From: DASUHT01 sp051955775
GTDB taxonomy: Bacteria > Actinomycetota > Thermoleophilia > Gaiellales > JAICJC01
Assembly: GCA_051955775.1 (NCBI GenBank)
Contig: JBQCGJ010000212.1
Coordinates: 1 to 30,130 of the forward strand
Direction of reading: 5' to 3'
Length of the DNA: 30,130 nucleotides
The notes below the pieces were generated by a model. The model had not been told where the DNA came from. It did no database searches and saw nothing but the letters and a program-made list of their open reading frames with translations. Shown one piece after another: positions 22,376-29,457 of the stretch. The translations under genes and the position numbers were made by a program. The first letter of the stretch is position 1. Every line of letters starts with the position of its first letter.

Positions 22376-23585
22376 GTCCGTAGCTAACATAGTCCGGGTG
22401 TCGGAGTCGAGGCCGCCAAAGCGCTACCGGACGTATCGCGGAGGGCGCCCCGGGAACGACCCCGACGCGGCTCGGTTCGACTTCTCACGCGCCGGCACGG
22501 GCACCGCAACGCCGCCCAGGCCCAGCACTCCAAGCGGGATGCCGCGGCCCGACATGTCGGCCCCGCCGCGTCTTCCGGGTCGCAAGGTGGCGCGTGCAGG
22601 AGGCGGCCCGCGGCGGTTCCGGATCGGCTGGAAGCGCGGTATCGCGCTGGTCGCCGGGGTTCTGGTGGTGGGTCTGGCGCTGTGGCTCTATCTGGGCTAC
22701 CGGGCGTTCTCCCAGGAGATGCAGAAGGCGAATGCCCGCATCAACAAACGCACTCGGGCGGCTCTCTCGCCGGATCACGGCAGCATCCTGACCACGCCCC
22801 AGGTGAGCATGATCATGGGCTCCGACAGCCGCGGCGGCAATGTGCTGTCAGGCGCCCGGTCGGACTCCATCCTGCTCGTCCGCACCGATCCCGGAAAGCA
22901 CCTGGTGTCGATGCTCTCGGTGCCCCGCGACCTGTACGTGAACGTGCCCGGACACGGCCGCGCGAAGATCAACTCGGCATTCGCGTGGGGCGGCCCGCCG
23001 CTGCTCATCCGCACCGTCCGCCAGTACACCGGGCTGCCCATCAACCACGTCGTGGTGGTGGACTTCAAGGGGTTCAAGGAGCTGATCGACGCAGTCGGCG
23101 GGGTCACCGTCAACAACCCCTACAAGGTTGTCTCGTCCGCCCCCTTCGACGGCTACTACTGGCACTTCAAGAAGGGCACCATCCACCTCGACGGGCGGCA
23201 TGCGCTGGCCTACGCGCGGATCCGCAAGACCACGAACCCGCGGGACAGCGACATCACCCGCACCGAGCGTCAGCAGCGCGTGCTGCAGGCGCTGTCGCAC
23301 AAGCTGGTGACGCCCTCCAGCATCTTCAACCTGCCCAGCATCGGGCGGGCGCTGGCCAAGCCGCTGGCGACCGACCTCACGGCCCGCGACATGCTGGAGC
23401 TGGCGTGGGTCAAGTTCCGCGCTGGGCGGACGGTGAAGTGCCACCTGGGCGGTGTGCCGACGTCGATCGGCGGCGAGGACGTGATCCAGCCCGTGCCGCA
23501 GAACATCTCGGTGATCGGCATGTTCGTGGGCAAGCAGGCGCCACAGCCGCCGCCGCCGGGCTCGCTGTATTCGCCCGGGTGCTGA
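22374..23585 (+). CDS. LytR-CpsA-Psr (LCP) family cell-wall glycopolymer ligase
   Basis: This 403-residue membrane-anchored enzyme transfers lipid-linked glycopolymers onto peptidoglycan outside the cell. A long, Pro/Arg-rich cytoplasmic N-terminus (1-88) precedes one transmembrane helix (about 89-109, GIALVAGVLVVGLALWLYLGY). The LCP domain has MIMGSDSRGG (147-155), RSDSILLVR, the catalytic-region SVPRD (182-186), KINSAFAWGG (198-207), and near the end ALAYARIRKTTNPRDSDITRTERQQRVL with conserved Arg residues. No LytR C-terminal domain follows. The ATG at 22374 has an excellent ribosome-binding site (GGAGGA, 7 nt upstream), which itself lies inside the divergent ROK gene. Confidence 0.93.
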   Translation: MSVANIVRVSESRPPKRYRTYRGGRPGNDPDAARFDFSRAGTGTATPPRPSTPSGMPRPDMSAPPRLPGRKVARAGGGPRRFRIGWKRGIALVAGVLVVGLALWLYLGYRAFSQEMQKANARINKRTRAALSPDHGSILTTPQVSMIMGSDSRGGNVLSGARSDSILLVRTDPGKHLVSMLSVPRDLYVNVPGHGRAKINSAFAWGGPPLLIRTVRQYTGLPINHVVVVDFKGFKELIDAVGGVTVNNPYKVVSSAPFDGYYWHFKKGTIHLDGRHALAYARIRKTTNPRDSDITRTERQQRVLQALSHKLVTPSSIFNLPSIGRALAKPLATDLTARDMLELAWVKFRAGRTVKCHLGGVPTSIGGEDVIQPVPQNISVIGMFVGKQAPQPPPPGSLYSPGC

Positions 23586-23727
23586 GGCTTGTCTGCGGGC
23601 GCGCTGGCTGCGTCCCACGCGGCGCGCGTTCGCTCGAGGTGGGTTCGACCACGCCTGCGCTCCGCTCGCCGCTTGATCCTTGCCAGCGCACTCGCATCCT
23701 GCGCCTCAGGGGGTGGTGATCCGCCTC

Positions 23728-24024
23728 CTAGGCTTCGGCGGCCTTGGGCGAGCTGGAGCCCTCGCTCTTCGACTCGGTCTTGGCGGCCGGCTTGGAGTCG
23801 CCGCCGCTGGACTCGCCCTTGCCGTCGGATGAGGCAGACGCCTTCTTTCCGCGGCCGTAGTCAGTGGAGTAGAAGCCCGAGCCCTTGAAGTGGATGGCCA
23901 CCGGGTGCAGCACCCGCTGGGCCGGGGCACCGCACACCTCACACACCTCGATCGGGTCGTCCGAGAACTTCTGGAGCACCTCGAATCGGTGGTCGTTCTG
24001 GCAGCGGTACTCATAGAGCGGCAT
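23728..24024 (-). CDS. FmdB-type zinc ribbon protein
   Basis: This 98-residue protein begins with the FmdB regulatory-protein domain: MPLYEYRCQNDHRFEV, then DDPIEVCEVCGAPAQRVLHP, then KGSGFYSTDY. Likely zinc ligands are Cys8, His12, Cys28 and Cys31. The second half (about 58-98) is a low-complexity Ser/Lys/Gly/Glu tail. FmdB was first noted as a putative regulator of formamidase genes; the general role of this widespread family is unknown. The ATG at 24024 lies 9 nt after a TATACT -10 box, so the transcript is probably leaderless. The 142-bp gap from here to the LCP gene (23586-23727) shows no clear structure. Confidence 0.88.
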   Translation of the reverse strand: MPLYEYRCQNDHRFEVLQKFSDDPIEVCEVCGAPAQRVLHPVAIHFKGSGFYSTDYGRGKKASASSDGKGESSGGDSKPAAKTESKSEGSSSPKAAEA

Positions 24025-24033
24025 AGCAGTCTC

Positions 24034-24039
24034 AGTATA
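24034..24039 (-). promoter_or_regulatory. Likely -10 box for the FmdB-like gene
   Basis: TATACT on the minus strand lies 9 nt before the ATG at 24024, so the start point is about 3 nt before the ATG. The CIRCE-like repeat at 24071-24097 lies about 30 bp further upstream. Confidence 0.5.
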
Positions 24040-24070
24040 CCGCCGCCCGGGGACGGCCCCTTCCCGGCCG

Positions 24071-24097
24071 TTGGCACACTCACCCCAAGAGTGCCAA
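24071..24097. promoter_or_regulatory. CIRCE-like inverted repeat between divergent genes
   Basis: The perfect arms TTGGCAC (24071-24077) and GTGCCAA (24091-24097) span exactly 27 nt, the length of the CIRCE operator (9-bp arm, 9-nt spacer, 9-bp arm). Compared with TTAGCACTC and GAGTGCTAA, 15 of 18 arm positions agree (7 on the left, 8 on the right). CIRCE binds the heat-shock repressor HrcA. No heat-shock gene is in the window, so HrcA control of the neighbours is a hypothesis. Confidence 0.45.
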
Positions 24098-24162
24098 GGC
24101 GGTCGCCCGGGGCGGGATACGGGAAGCCCGCTGCCGCATCCGGTGCCCGAACAGGCGTCCTA

Positions 24163-24168
24163 TACGAT
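24163..24168 (+). promoter_or_regulatory. Likely -10 box for the glycosyltransferase cassette
   Basis: TACGAT, within TATACGAT, lies 10 nt before the ATG at 24179. Transcription would start about 4 nt before the ATG, and no ribosome-binding site is visible. Confidence 0.45.
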
Positions 24169-24178
24169 CAGGACCCCC

Positions 24179-25381
24179 ATGCGAATCGCCATCGTCACCG
24201 ACTTCTACTACCCGTCGCTGGGCGGCATCACCGAGCACGTCGACGGGCAGGCCCGCACCCTGACCGCCATGGGGCACGAGGTGACAGTGGTCACCGGCAA
24301 GCTGATCGTGTCGCCCCCGGTCGCCGATGACGACCAGTCCGTGCCGGAGCCGACCTTCGAGATCGTGCGCATGGGGTACGCGATCCCGCTGTATGTGCCC
24401 GGCTGGGGAAACCATGCGCAGACGCTGCACACCTACCATCCGCGCCTCGGCCGCCTGGTGGGACGCCTGATCCGCGAGCGGGGGTTCGACGTGGTGCACG
24501 TCCACGCCCCGTACAACCCGCCGTTCCCGGCCTGGGCGATCGACCAGACGCCGTACGACACCCTGTCGGTGGCGACCTTCCACAGCGTCTTTCCGGCGAC
24601 CACGGGAATGGACGTGCTGGCGGCCTGGACGCGGCCCTGGATCGAGCGCCTGGACGGCCGCATCTGCGTCAGCGAGGCGTGCATCGGATCGCTCGCCCCG
24701 TACTTTCCCTACACCTACCACGTGATCCCCAACGGCATCGACAGCGACCACTTCTCGCCCGATGCCGAGCCCATCGAGGAGCTTCGCGGAAACGGCCAGA
24801 CGATCGTGTTCGTGGGCCGCTTCGACCCCCGGAACGGCCTCGACACCATGATCGAGGCGCTGCGCCTGCTCGTCCGCCGGCGCGGGACCGACGTCCGCCT
24901 GCTGGTGGTCGGGGACGGCCCCCTGCGCCCGGTGTATGAGCGGCAGGTGGGCGCCGAGCTGCGCGCGCAGGTGCACTTCGCGGGCCGGCTCAACCGCAGC
25001 CGGCCGCGCTACCTCGTTACCGGAGACGTGTTCTGCACGCCGTGCAACAAGGCCTCGTTCGGGATGGCACTGCTGGAGGCAATGAGCTGCGGGCGCGCGG
25101 TGGCGGCCTCCCGCATCAGCGGCTTCCAGCTTCTGATGCAGCACGGCCGGCAGGGGTTCCTGGTCGACCCGGCCGACTCCGCCGAGCGGTTCGCGGAGTC
25201 GCTCGAGACCATCCTGGACGACCCGGCCCTGCGCTCCGCAATGGGCGAGCAGAGCCGCCGCACGGCGGTCGAGAATTACTCCTGGCCGGCCGTTGCGGCA
25301 CAGCTCGAGACCTACTACACGGATCTGCTGGCCGGCCGCCAGCCGACATGGGCAAACGCGAGGCAATCGCTCGTTTCGTAG
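24179..25381 (+). CDS. GT4 family glycosyltransferase
   Basis: This 400-residue GT-B fold enzyme transfers a sugar from a nucleotide donor with retention; the acceptor is probably a lipid. The N-terminal domain begins MRIAIVTDFYYPSLGGITEHV, with the Gly-rich loop facing the donor, then VVHVHAPYNPPF. The C-terminal domain has NGIDSDHFSP, VFVGRFDPRNGLDTMIEAL and LLVVGDGPLRPVY. It resembles PimA-like and other lipid glycosyltransferases. The EX7E motif is incomplete: the first Glu is Ala292 (KASFGMALLEAM) and the second, Glu300, is kept. It overlaps the next gene by 34 bp, and the whole cassette starts at a likely near-leaderless promoter. Confidence 0.9.
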   Translation: MRIAIVTDFYYPSLGGITEHVDGQARTLTAMGHEVTVVTGKLIVSPPVADDDQSVPEPTFEIVRMGYAIPLYVPGWGNHAQTLHTYHPRLGRLVGRLIRERGFDVVHVHAPYNPPFPAWAIDQTPYDTLSVATFHSVFPATTGMDVLAAWTRPWIERLDGRICVSEACIGSLAPYFPYTYHVIPNGIDSDHFSPDAEPIEELRGNGQTIVFVGRFDPRNGLDTMIEALRLLVRRRGTDVRLLVVGDGPLRPVYERQVGAELRAQVHFAGRLNRSRPRYLVTGDVFCTPCNKASFGMALLEAMSCGRAVAASRISGFQLLMQHGRQGFLVDPADSAERFAESLETILDDPALRSAMGEQSRRTAVENYSWPAVAAQLETYYTDLLAGRQPTWANARQSLVS

Positions 25382-27207
25382 CCGGCGCGACCGTGTGGCT
25401 GGTAGCGACTGCGGTTGTGGCCGAGCAGTTCTCGAAGGACGTGGGCCGCTCCCTGGTTGCGATCGCGGTGTTGCTGCTGGGGGCGTGGACGTGGGCCACG
25501 TTCAGTCCCAACTCTCCGCTGTTCGGCAGGGTCATCAGCACCGGCGAGACGCCGAGCCCGAAGGTCGCCCTGTCCTTCGACGACGGCCCCACACCCGAGT
25601 ACACGCCCGGGGTGCTCGACCAGCTCCGCGAGGCCGGCGCGCGGGCCACCTTCTTCTGCCTGGGACGACACGTGCGGGCGCATCCCGAGCTGGCAAAACG
25701 GATCGTCGACGAGGGCCACGAGCTGGCCAGCCACGGAGACGACCACTCCATCCTGGCCCTGGCCGGGCCCAAGGCGATCGCCCGTCAGCTGCGGGCCGCC
25801 GAGACGGCGTTCAAGTCCGCCGCGGGGACGACGACCGCCCTCTTTCGCACCCCGCACGGGTTTCGCAGCCCGTTCGTGGTGCGGGTCGCGCGCCAGCTCG
25901 GGTACCGCGTGGTGGGCTGGCGAGGGTCGGTGTTCGACACCGCCTGTCCGGGCGTTGACGTGATCGTCGAGCGCTGCACGAAGGAGCTCGAGCCGGGTGC
26001 GATCCTGCTGCTGCACGACGGCGACGGCTCCGGCCAGGGCGGCGACCGCAGCCAGACGGTGGAGGCGGTGGGCGGAGTGATCGCGGCCGGGCGCGAGCGC
26101 GGCCTGGAGTTCGTGACCGTGTCGGAGCTCGCCTCCGAGCTGAAGCCAGCGCGCCGGCGGCTGCTGCGGGGAGTCGCGATCGGCGCGGTGCTGGTGGCTG
26201 TCGTGTTCGCCCTCTCGCGCAGGTTCAGCCTGGGCGTCGTGGCCGACGTGTTCACCCAGGCCAGGCTCGGATATGTGGTGCTGGCCCTGCTCGCGAACCT
26301 CGGCTCCGTGGCCGCCAAGTCGCTCACCTGGCAGGCGGCCCTGTGGGCCGTCGACGACGAGGAGCACGGACAGGTGAGAGCGGGCCTGCGCGAGATCGTC
26401 CCGGCCATCTTCATCGGCTTCCTGCTGAACACCATTCTGTTCGCGCGGCTGGGCGAGGTGGCGCGGGTGTCGGTGCTGCGCCGCAAGCTGGCGGCGCGCG
26501 GCGTCGACCTGCCGGTGTCGACCGCGGTCGGCACGCTGGTCACCGAGCAGATCCTGTCCGGCATCACGCTGGTCGTGGTGCTGGCCGGCGTCATCGTGTA
26601 CGTCCCGGTTCCGCGGCAGGCCACCAACCTGCTGGCCGTGCTGTCGGGCGTCGTGCTCACGATCGGGCTGGTGGCCGCCGGAATCGAGGTGTGGAACCGG
26701 CTTCGCCGCCGCCACGGGCCGATGGAGGACGACGACTACGTCGAGCGCTGGTGGCACCTGCTCGGCATCAGCTTCACCACCATTCTGCAGTCGCTGCGCC
26801 AGGGCCAGGCGATCTTCGGCCGGCCGAAGCTGCTGGCCTGGGCGCTGATCGCATCCACGTTGTCGTGGCTGGCGCAACTGGTCGGAATCCTGTTCACGCT
26901 GAAGGCGTACGGCATCGACCTGGGGCTGGGAGCCGCAGGGGTGGTGTTCCTGGCGTCGAACCTGGTCCAGCTGTTCCCCATCACGCCGGGCAACCTCGGC
27001 GTGTTCCAGGGCGCCACCGCCCCGCTCCTCGTGGCCCTGTACCCCAGCGTCGACCTCAACACCGCGGTCACCTTCTCGATCGGCCTGCAGCTGATCGAGG
27101 CGCTGCTCGGTGTCGGCGTCGGCCTCGTGTTCATGTCCATGGAGGGGATGTCGCTGGGTGCGCTGCGCTCCCAGCTCGAGCAGGAGGCCGAGGTATCCGA
27201 GGCCTGA
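25348..27207 (+). CDS. Fusion of polysaccharide deacetylase (CE4) and UPF0104/AglD-type membrane protein
   Basis: This 619-residue protein joins two families. After one or two N-terminal membrane helices (about 8-50), residues about 70-262 form a NodB/CE4 deacetylase: SFDDGP (76-81, catalytic Asp and metal Asp), SHGDDH (metal His129 and His133), RTPHGF (167-172) and LLHDG (221-225, catalytic His region). The rest, about 270-600, is a multi-span membrane domain like UPF0104 / LPG-synthase N-terminal / AglD proteins (LLANLGSVAAKSLTWQAAL, ILFARLGEVARVSVL, QLFPITPGNLGVFQGAT). The CE4 part should remove N-acetyl groups from a glycan; the membrane part is often linked to lipid-linked sugar transfer or flipping. 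The ATG at 25348 overlaps the glycosyltransferase gene by 34 bp. Confidence 0.9.
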   Translation: MGKREAIARFVAGATVWLVATAVVAEQFSKDVGRSLVAIAVLLLGAWTWATFSPNSPLFGRVISTGETPSPKVALSFDDGPTPEYTPGVLDQLREAGARATFFCLGRHVRAHPELAKRIVDEGHELASHGDDHSILALAGPKAIARQLRAAETAFKSAAGTTTALFRTPHGFRSPFVVRVARQLGYRVVGWRGSVFDTACPGVDVIVERCTKELEPGAILLLHDGDGSGQGGDRSQTVEAVGGVIAAGRERGLEFVTVSELASELKPARRRLLRGVAIGAVLVAVVFALSRRFSLGVVADVFTQARLGYVVLALLANLGSVAAKSLTWQAALWAVDDEEHGQVRAGLREIVPAIFIGFLLNTILFARLGEVARVSVLRRKLAARGVDLPVSTAVGTLVTEQILSGITLVVVLAGVIVYVPVPRQATNLLAVLSGVVLTIGLVAAGIEVWNRLRRRHGPMEDDDYVERWWHLLGISFTTILQSLRQGQAIFGRPKLLAWALIASTLSWLAQLVGILFTLKAYGIDLGLGAAGVVFLASNLVQLFPITPGNLGVFQGATAPLLVALYPSVDLNTAVTFSIGLQLIEALLGVGVGLVFMSMEGMSLGALRSQLEQEAEVSEA

Positions 27208-27761
27208 TCGCCATTGCAGTCACGGTCGCTCTGGCGGCCGGCTGTTCGCACGGCTCGAGCGCGTCCACCACCACCGCCGCATCGCCCTCCACCGTGCCCC
27301 AGGCCAAGACCCTGCCCACGTCGGGCACGGTGCGACTGCCGGACGGCCGTGTGTACACCGTGGCCGCGCCCGGGACGCCGCTGGTCCTGGACGACATCAA
27401 GGTCCGTCTGCTCTCGGTCAACTGGGTGCGATCGGCCGGCGTCGCCAACCCGCCGCCGGGCACGAGCAGGTACGCGGTGGTGGTGCTCAGCGTGCAGAAC
27501 CTGAGCAGCGCCGCGCACACCATCCCGGTGACCCAGTTCTGGCTGCTCGACCCCGGGCTGCACGAGTATCTGCCCAGGGCCCGCTCCAGCGTGCCGCAGC
27601 CGCTGGTGGGAAAGCGGGTCGAGCCGGGCGCGGGTGTGCGGGGGAGCCTCGTCTTCCCGACGCCGGGTGAGTTCGCCAGGGGCACGCTGCTGGTGTACCG
27701 GTTCGCCGACGCCGCCGCCATCGCCCACGCCAAGCACGTGGGCATCCTGCGGCTGCAGTAG
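27195..27761 (+). CDS. DUF4352-like surface lipoprotein with a non-standard start codon
   Basis: The protein has a short signal peptide, Leu-Ile-Ala-Ile-Ala-Val then VALAAGC, with a likely lipidated Cys, a Ser/Thr-rich linker, and a domain of about 125 residues resembling the DUF4352 immunoglobulin-like fold (VRLLSVNWVRS, YAVVVLSVQNLSS, FWLLDPGLHEYL, GSLVFPTPGEF, LLVYRFAD). No ATG, GTG or TTG in this frame lies near the signal peptide. Candidate starts are ATC at 27195, 7 nt after a perfect AGGAGG and giving an Arg in the N-region, and CTG at 27204, whose CTGA overlaps the previous stop. The next normal start, GTG at 27294, would remove the signal peptide and lipobox. Stop and domain are certain; the start is not. 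Confidence 0.72.
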   Translation: MRGLIAIAVTVALAAGCSHGSSASTTTAASPSTVPQAKTLPTSGTVRLPDGRVYTVAAPGTPLVLDDIKVRLLSVNWVRSAGVANPPPGTSRYAVVVLSVQNLSSAAHTIPVTQFWLLDPGLHEYLPRARSSVPQPLVGKRVEPGAGVRGSLVFPTPGEFARGTLLVYRFADAAAIAHAKHVGILRLQ

Positions 27762-27771
27762 AGCCCGCATG

Positions 27772-27788
27772 GCGGTGTCAGACACCGC
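27772..27788. terminator. Perfect 8-bp palindrome between convergent genes
   Basis: GCGGTGTC and GACACCGC pair perfectly around one A, between the lipoprotein stop (27761) and the phosphoesterase stop (27789). No T-run follows in either direction. The core GTGTCAGACACCG (27775-27787) differs by one base from 667-679. The adjoining CTCAACCGGT (27788-27797) also occurs, inverted, at 640-649, so this belongs to the repeat family of the 586-734 cluster. Confidence 0.6.
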
Positions 27789-29423
27789 TCAACCGGTGGG
27801 GCGCGGGTTCAGGAACAGCGGGTTGCGCGGCGCCTGGCTGAAGTCGAAGTCGTAGCGCAGGTCTCCCAGGCCGGGGATGTCCTCGCCCACCAGGGGCCGC
27901 GAATCGGGCCGTCCGTCGGTGGCCGGGTTGAGCCGCTCCCCGTGCAGGAAATCGTCCTCGATGAACCGGAGGTAGGAGTCGAAGCTGGCCACGTGGTGGT
28001 CGATGTAGCCGCGCCTGGCGTACGGGCTGATGATGATCCCGGGAATCCGCATCCCGAAGCCGTATGGAGCGCTGTGCGGTGGCGTCACGTGGTCGTAGAA
28101 CCCGCCCCAGTCGTCCCAGAACACGAAGATCGCGGTGGACTTCCAGTCGGGCCCGCGCATGGCGGAGTTGACCACCCTGGTCACCCATGCCTGTCCGTTC
28201 GAGACCAGGGCGGGCGGGTGCTCGGAGTTGGCCTCGTTGGGCTCGATCCAGGACACCGCCGGCAGCCGGCCCGACGCCGCGTCTGCGAAGTACGCGCGTG
28301 AATTGACGACGTTGCCCTGCTGGTGGTCCTCGCGCACGGTCTCGAACCGGGGCAGCGGGTTCCAGATCGAGGGCGTGCCGGCGTTCAGGCTCGTCTTCTG
28401 GTTACAGACCTCGGCGCCGCTCGCGCAGTCCGGTGCCTGGCCTGACGACACGTAGTACTTCCAGCTGACGCCGTATCTGTGCAGCAGCCAGGTCACGTCT
28501 GTCCACCCATACTGGGGGTCGCTGGGCTTGCGGTTGTCGGCACCGGGGTTGTCCAGATCCGTGCTGCAGGTCATGGGCAGGAACACGTTGCGGCACCGCG
28601 CGGACCACCCGGACACGATGAACAGATGGGCCGGTTCGCTCCAGCCGTAGTTGGTCTCGAACAGGTGGTCCATCAGCACGAAGTGCTTCGCGTAGTCCCA
28701 GTAGTTGGGGATCTCGTGCTGGTCGTGGTACCCCATCACGTCGGGTTGGGCGGGATTGAACGTGCACTGGGGATCGTTGATGTCCCCATGCCCGAGACAG
28801 CCCAGCCTGCCCTGCTCGGCCTGCGCGATGAACCCGTCCATCCTGCCCCCGTCGATGTCGGCCGTGGCGGATGCGACGTTGTGCGGCCCACCGAAATTCA
28901 TATCGGCGGTGTCGTGGAACGGGGCCACGCACTTGCCGGTCTTGGGGTCGGGCGCGCACACCGCCGGCACGCCGTCTTTCATGGGGATGCCGTCAGCGCC
29001 GGGGTAGGTGCCGAAGTAGGAGTCGAACGACCGGTTCTCCTGCATCACGAAGATGACGTGCTTGATCTTGTGAATGCCCACCAGCGGCTGAGGCGCCTGG
29101 CGCTGGACGGGCGGAGCCGGGGCAGAGGTCGACGCTGCCGGCGCCGGCCAGGTCGCCGTCTGGGTCGTTGCCGGAGCCGTGGAACGCTCGACCGGGGCTC
29201 TGCGCGGCCGGCCGAGCGACTTCTGCTTCGAGGCCGGGGCTGCGGGCGGGGTGGGCACGCCCCCGGTCAGGGTGCTGTGCCACAGCCAGCTCGGCGGCCG
29301 TACATGGGGGACGGCGCCTGACTCGAAGATGCCCGCGAGCGACGGCGTGACTGCGACCAGGCAGCTGCCGAGCACTGCCACGAGGACTGCCAGGGAGACG
29401 GTGCGTGTCGCGGCTGGCGACAT
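27789..29423 (-). CDS. Secreted phosphoesterase (phospholipase C / AcpA-like acid phosphatase family)
   Basis: This 544-residue exported protein has an N-terminal signal or anchor helix (about 10-31, LAVLVAVLGSCLVAVTPSLAG), a Pro/Ala-rich linker to residue 115, then the phosphoesterase domain. Active-site features are IKHVIFVMQENRSFDSYFGTYPG (Glu129, Asn130), LFIVSGWSARC (Ser), and FVFWDDWGGFYDHVTPP (paired Asp and His), matching the metal and nucleophile positions of Francisella AcpA and bacterial phosphatidylcholine-type PLCs. Paired Cys residues fit an extracellular protein. It could act on phospholipids or on phosphomonoesters for phosphate supply; sequence cannot decide. GAGGG lies just before the ATG at 29423. 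lysA is 34 bp upstream on the same strand. Confidence 0.88.
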   Translation of the reverse strand: MSPAATRTVSLAVLVAVLGSCLVAVTPSLAGIFESGAVPHVRPPSWLWHSTLTGGVPTPPAAPASKQKSLGRPRRAPVERSTAPATTQTATWPAPAASTSAPAPPVQRQAPQPLVGIHKIKHVIFVMQENRSFDSYFGTYPGADGIPMKDGVPAVCAPDPKTGKCVAPFHDTADMNFGGPHNVASATADIDGGRMDGFIAQAEQGRLGCLGHGDINDPQCTFNPAQPDVMGYHDQHEIPNYWDYAKHFVLMDHLFETNYGWSEPAHLFIVSGWSARCRNVFLPMTCSTDLDNPGADNRKPSDPQYGWTDVTWLLHRYGVSWKYYVSSGQAPDCASGAEVCNQKTSLNAGTPSIWNPLPRFETVREDHQQGNVVNSRAYFADAASGRLPAVSWIEPNEANSEHPPALVSNGQAWVTRVVNSAMRGPDWKSTAIFVFWDDWGGFYDHVTPPHSAPYGFGMRIPGIIISPYARRGYIDHHVASFDSYLRFIEDDFLHGERLNPATDGRPDSRPLVGEDIPGLGDLRYDFDFSQAPRNPLFLNPRPTG

Positions 29424-29437
29424 CGTCCCTCGTTCAT

Positions 29438-29453
29438 CGTCCGCTCGCGGACG
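29438..29453 (-). other. Stem-loop between lysA and the phosphoesterase gene
   Basis: CGTCCG and CGGACG pair around a 4-nt loop just after the lysA stop and 14 nt before the phosphoesterase ATG. There is no T-run, so termination would be weak; an RNA-processing or stability role is equally possible. Confidence 0.4.
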
Positions 29454-29457
29454 GAAT

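Noticed and set aside
23586..23727. Possible terminator or small gene between the LCP and FmdB-like genes
   Set aside because: It has GC-rich imperfect repeats only (GCG/CTCG runs), no strong stem with a T-run, and no convincing coding frame.
26343..27194. Lipoprotein gene beginning at the GTG at 26343 inside the fusion gene
   Set aside because: The 280 or so extra residues are Arg/Gly/Pro-rich out-of-frame translation of the membrane domain, and they would bury the signal peptide.
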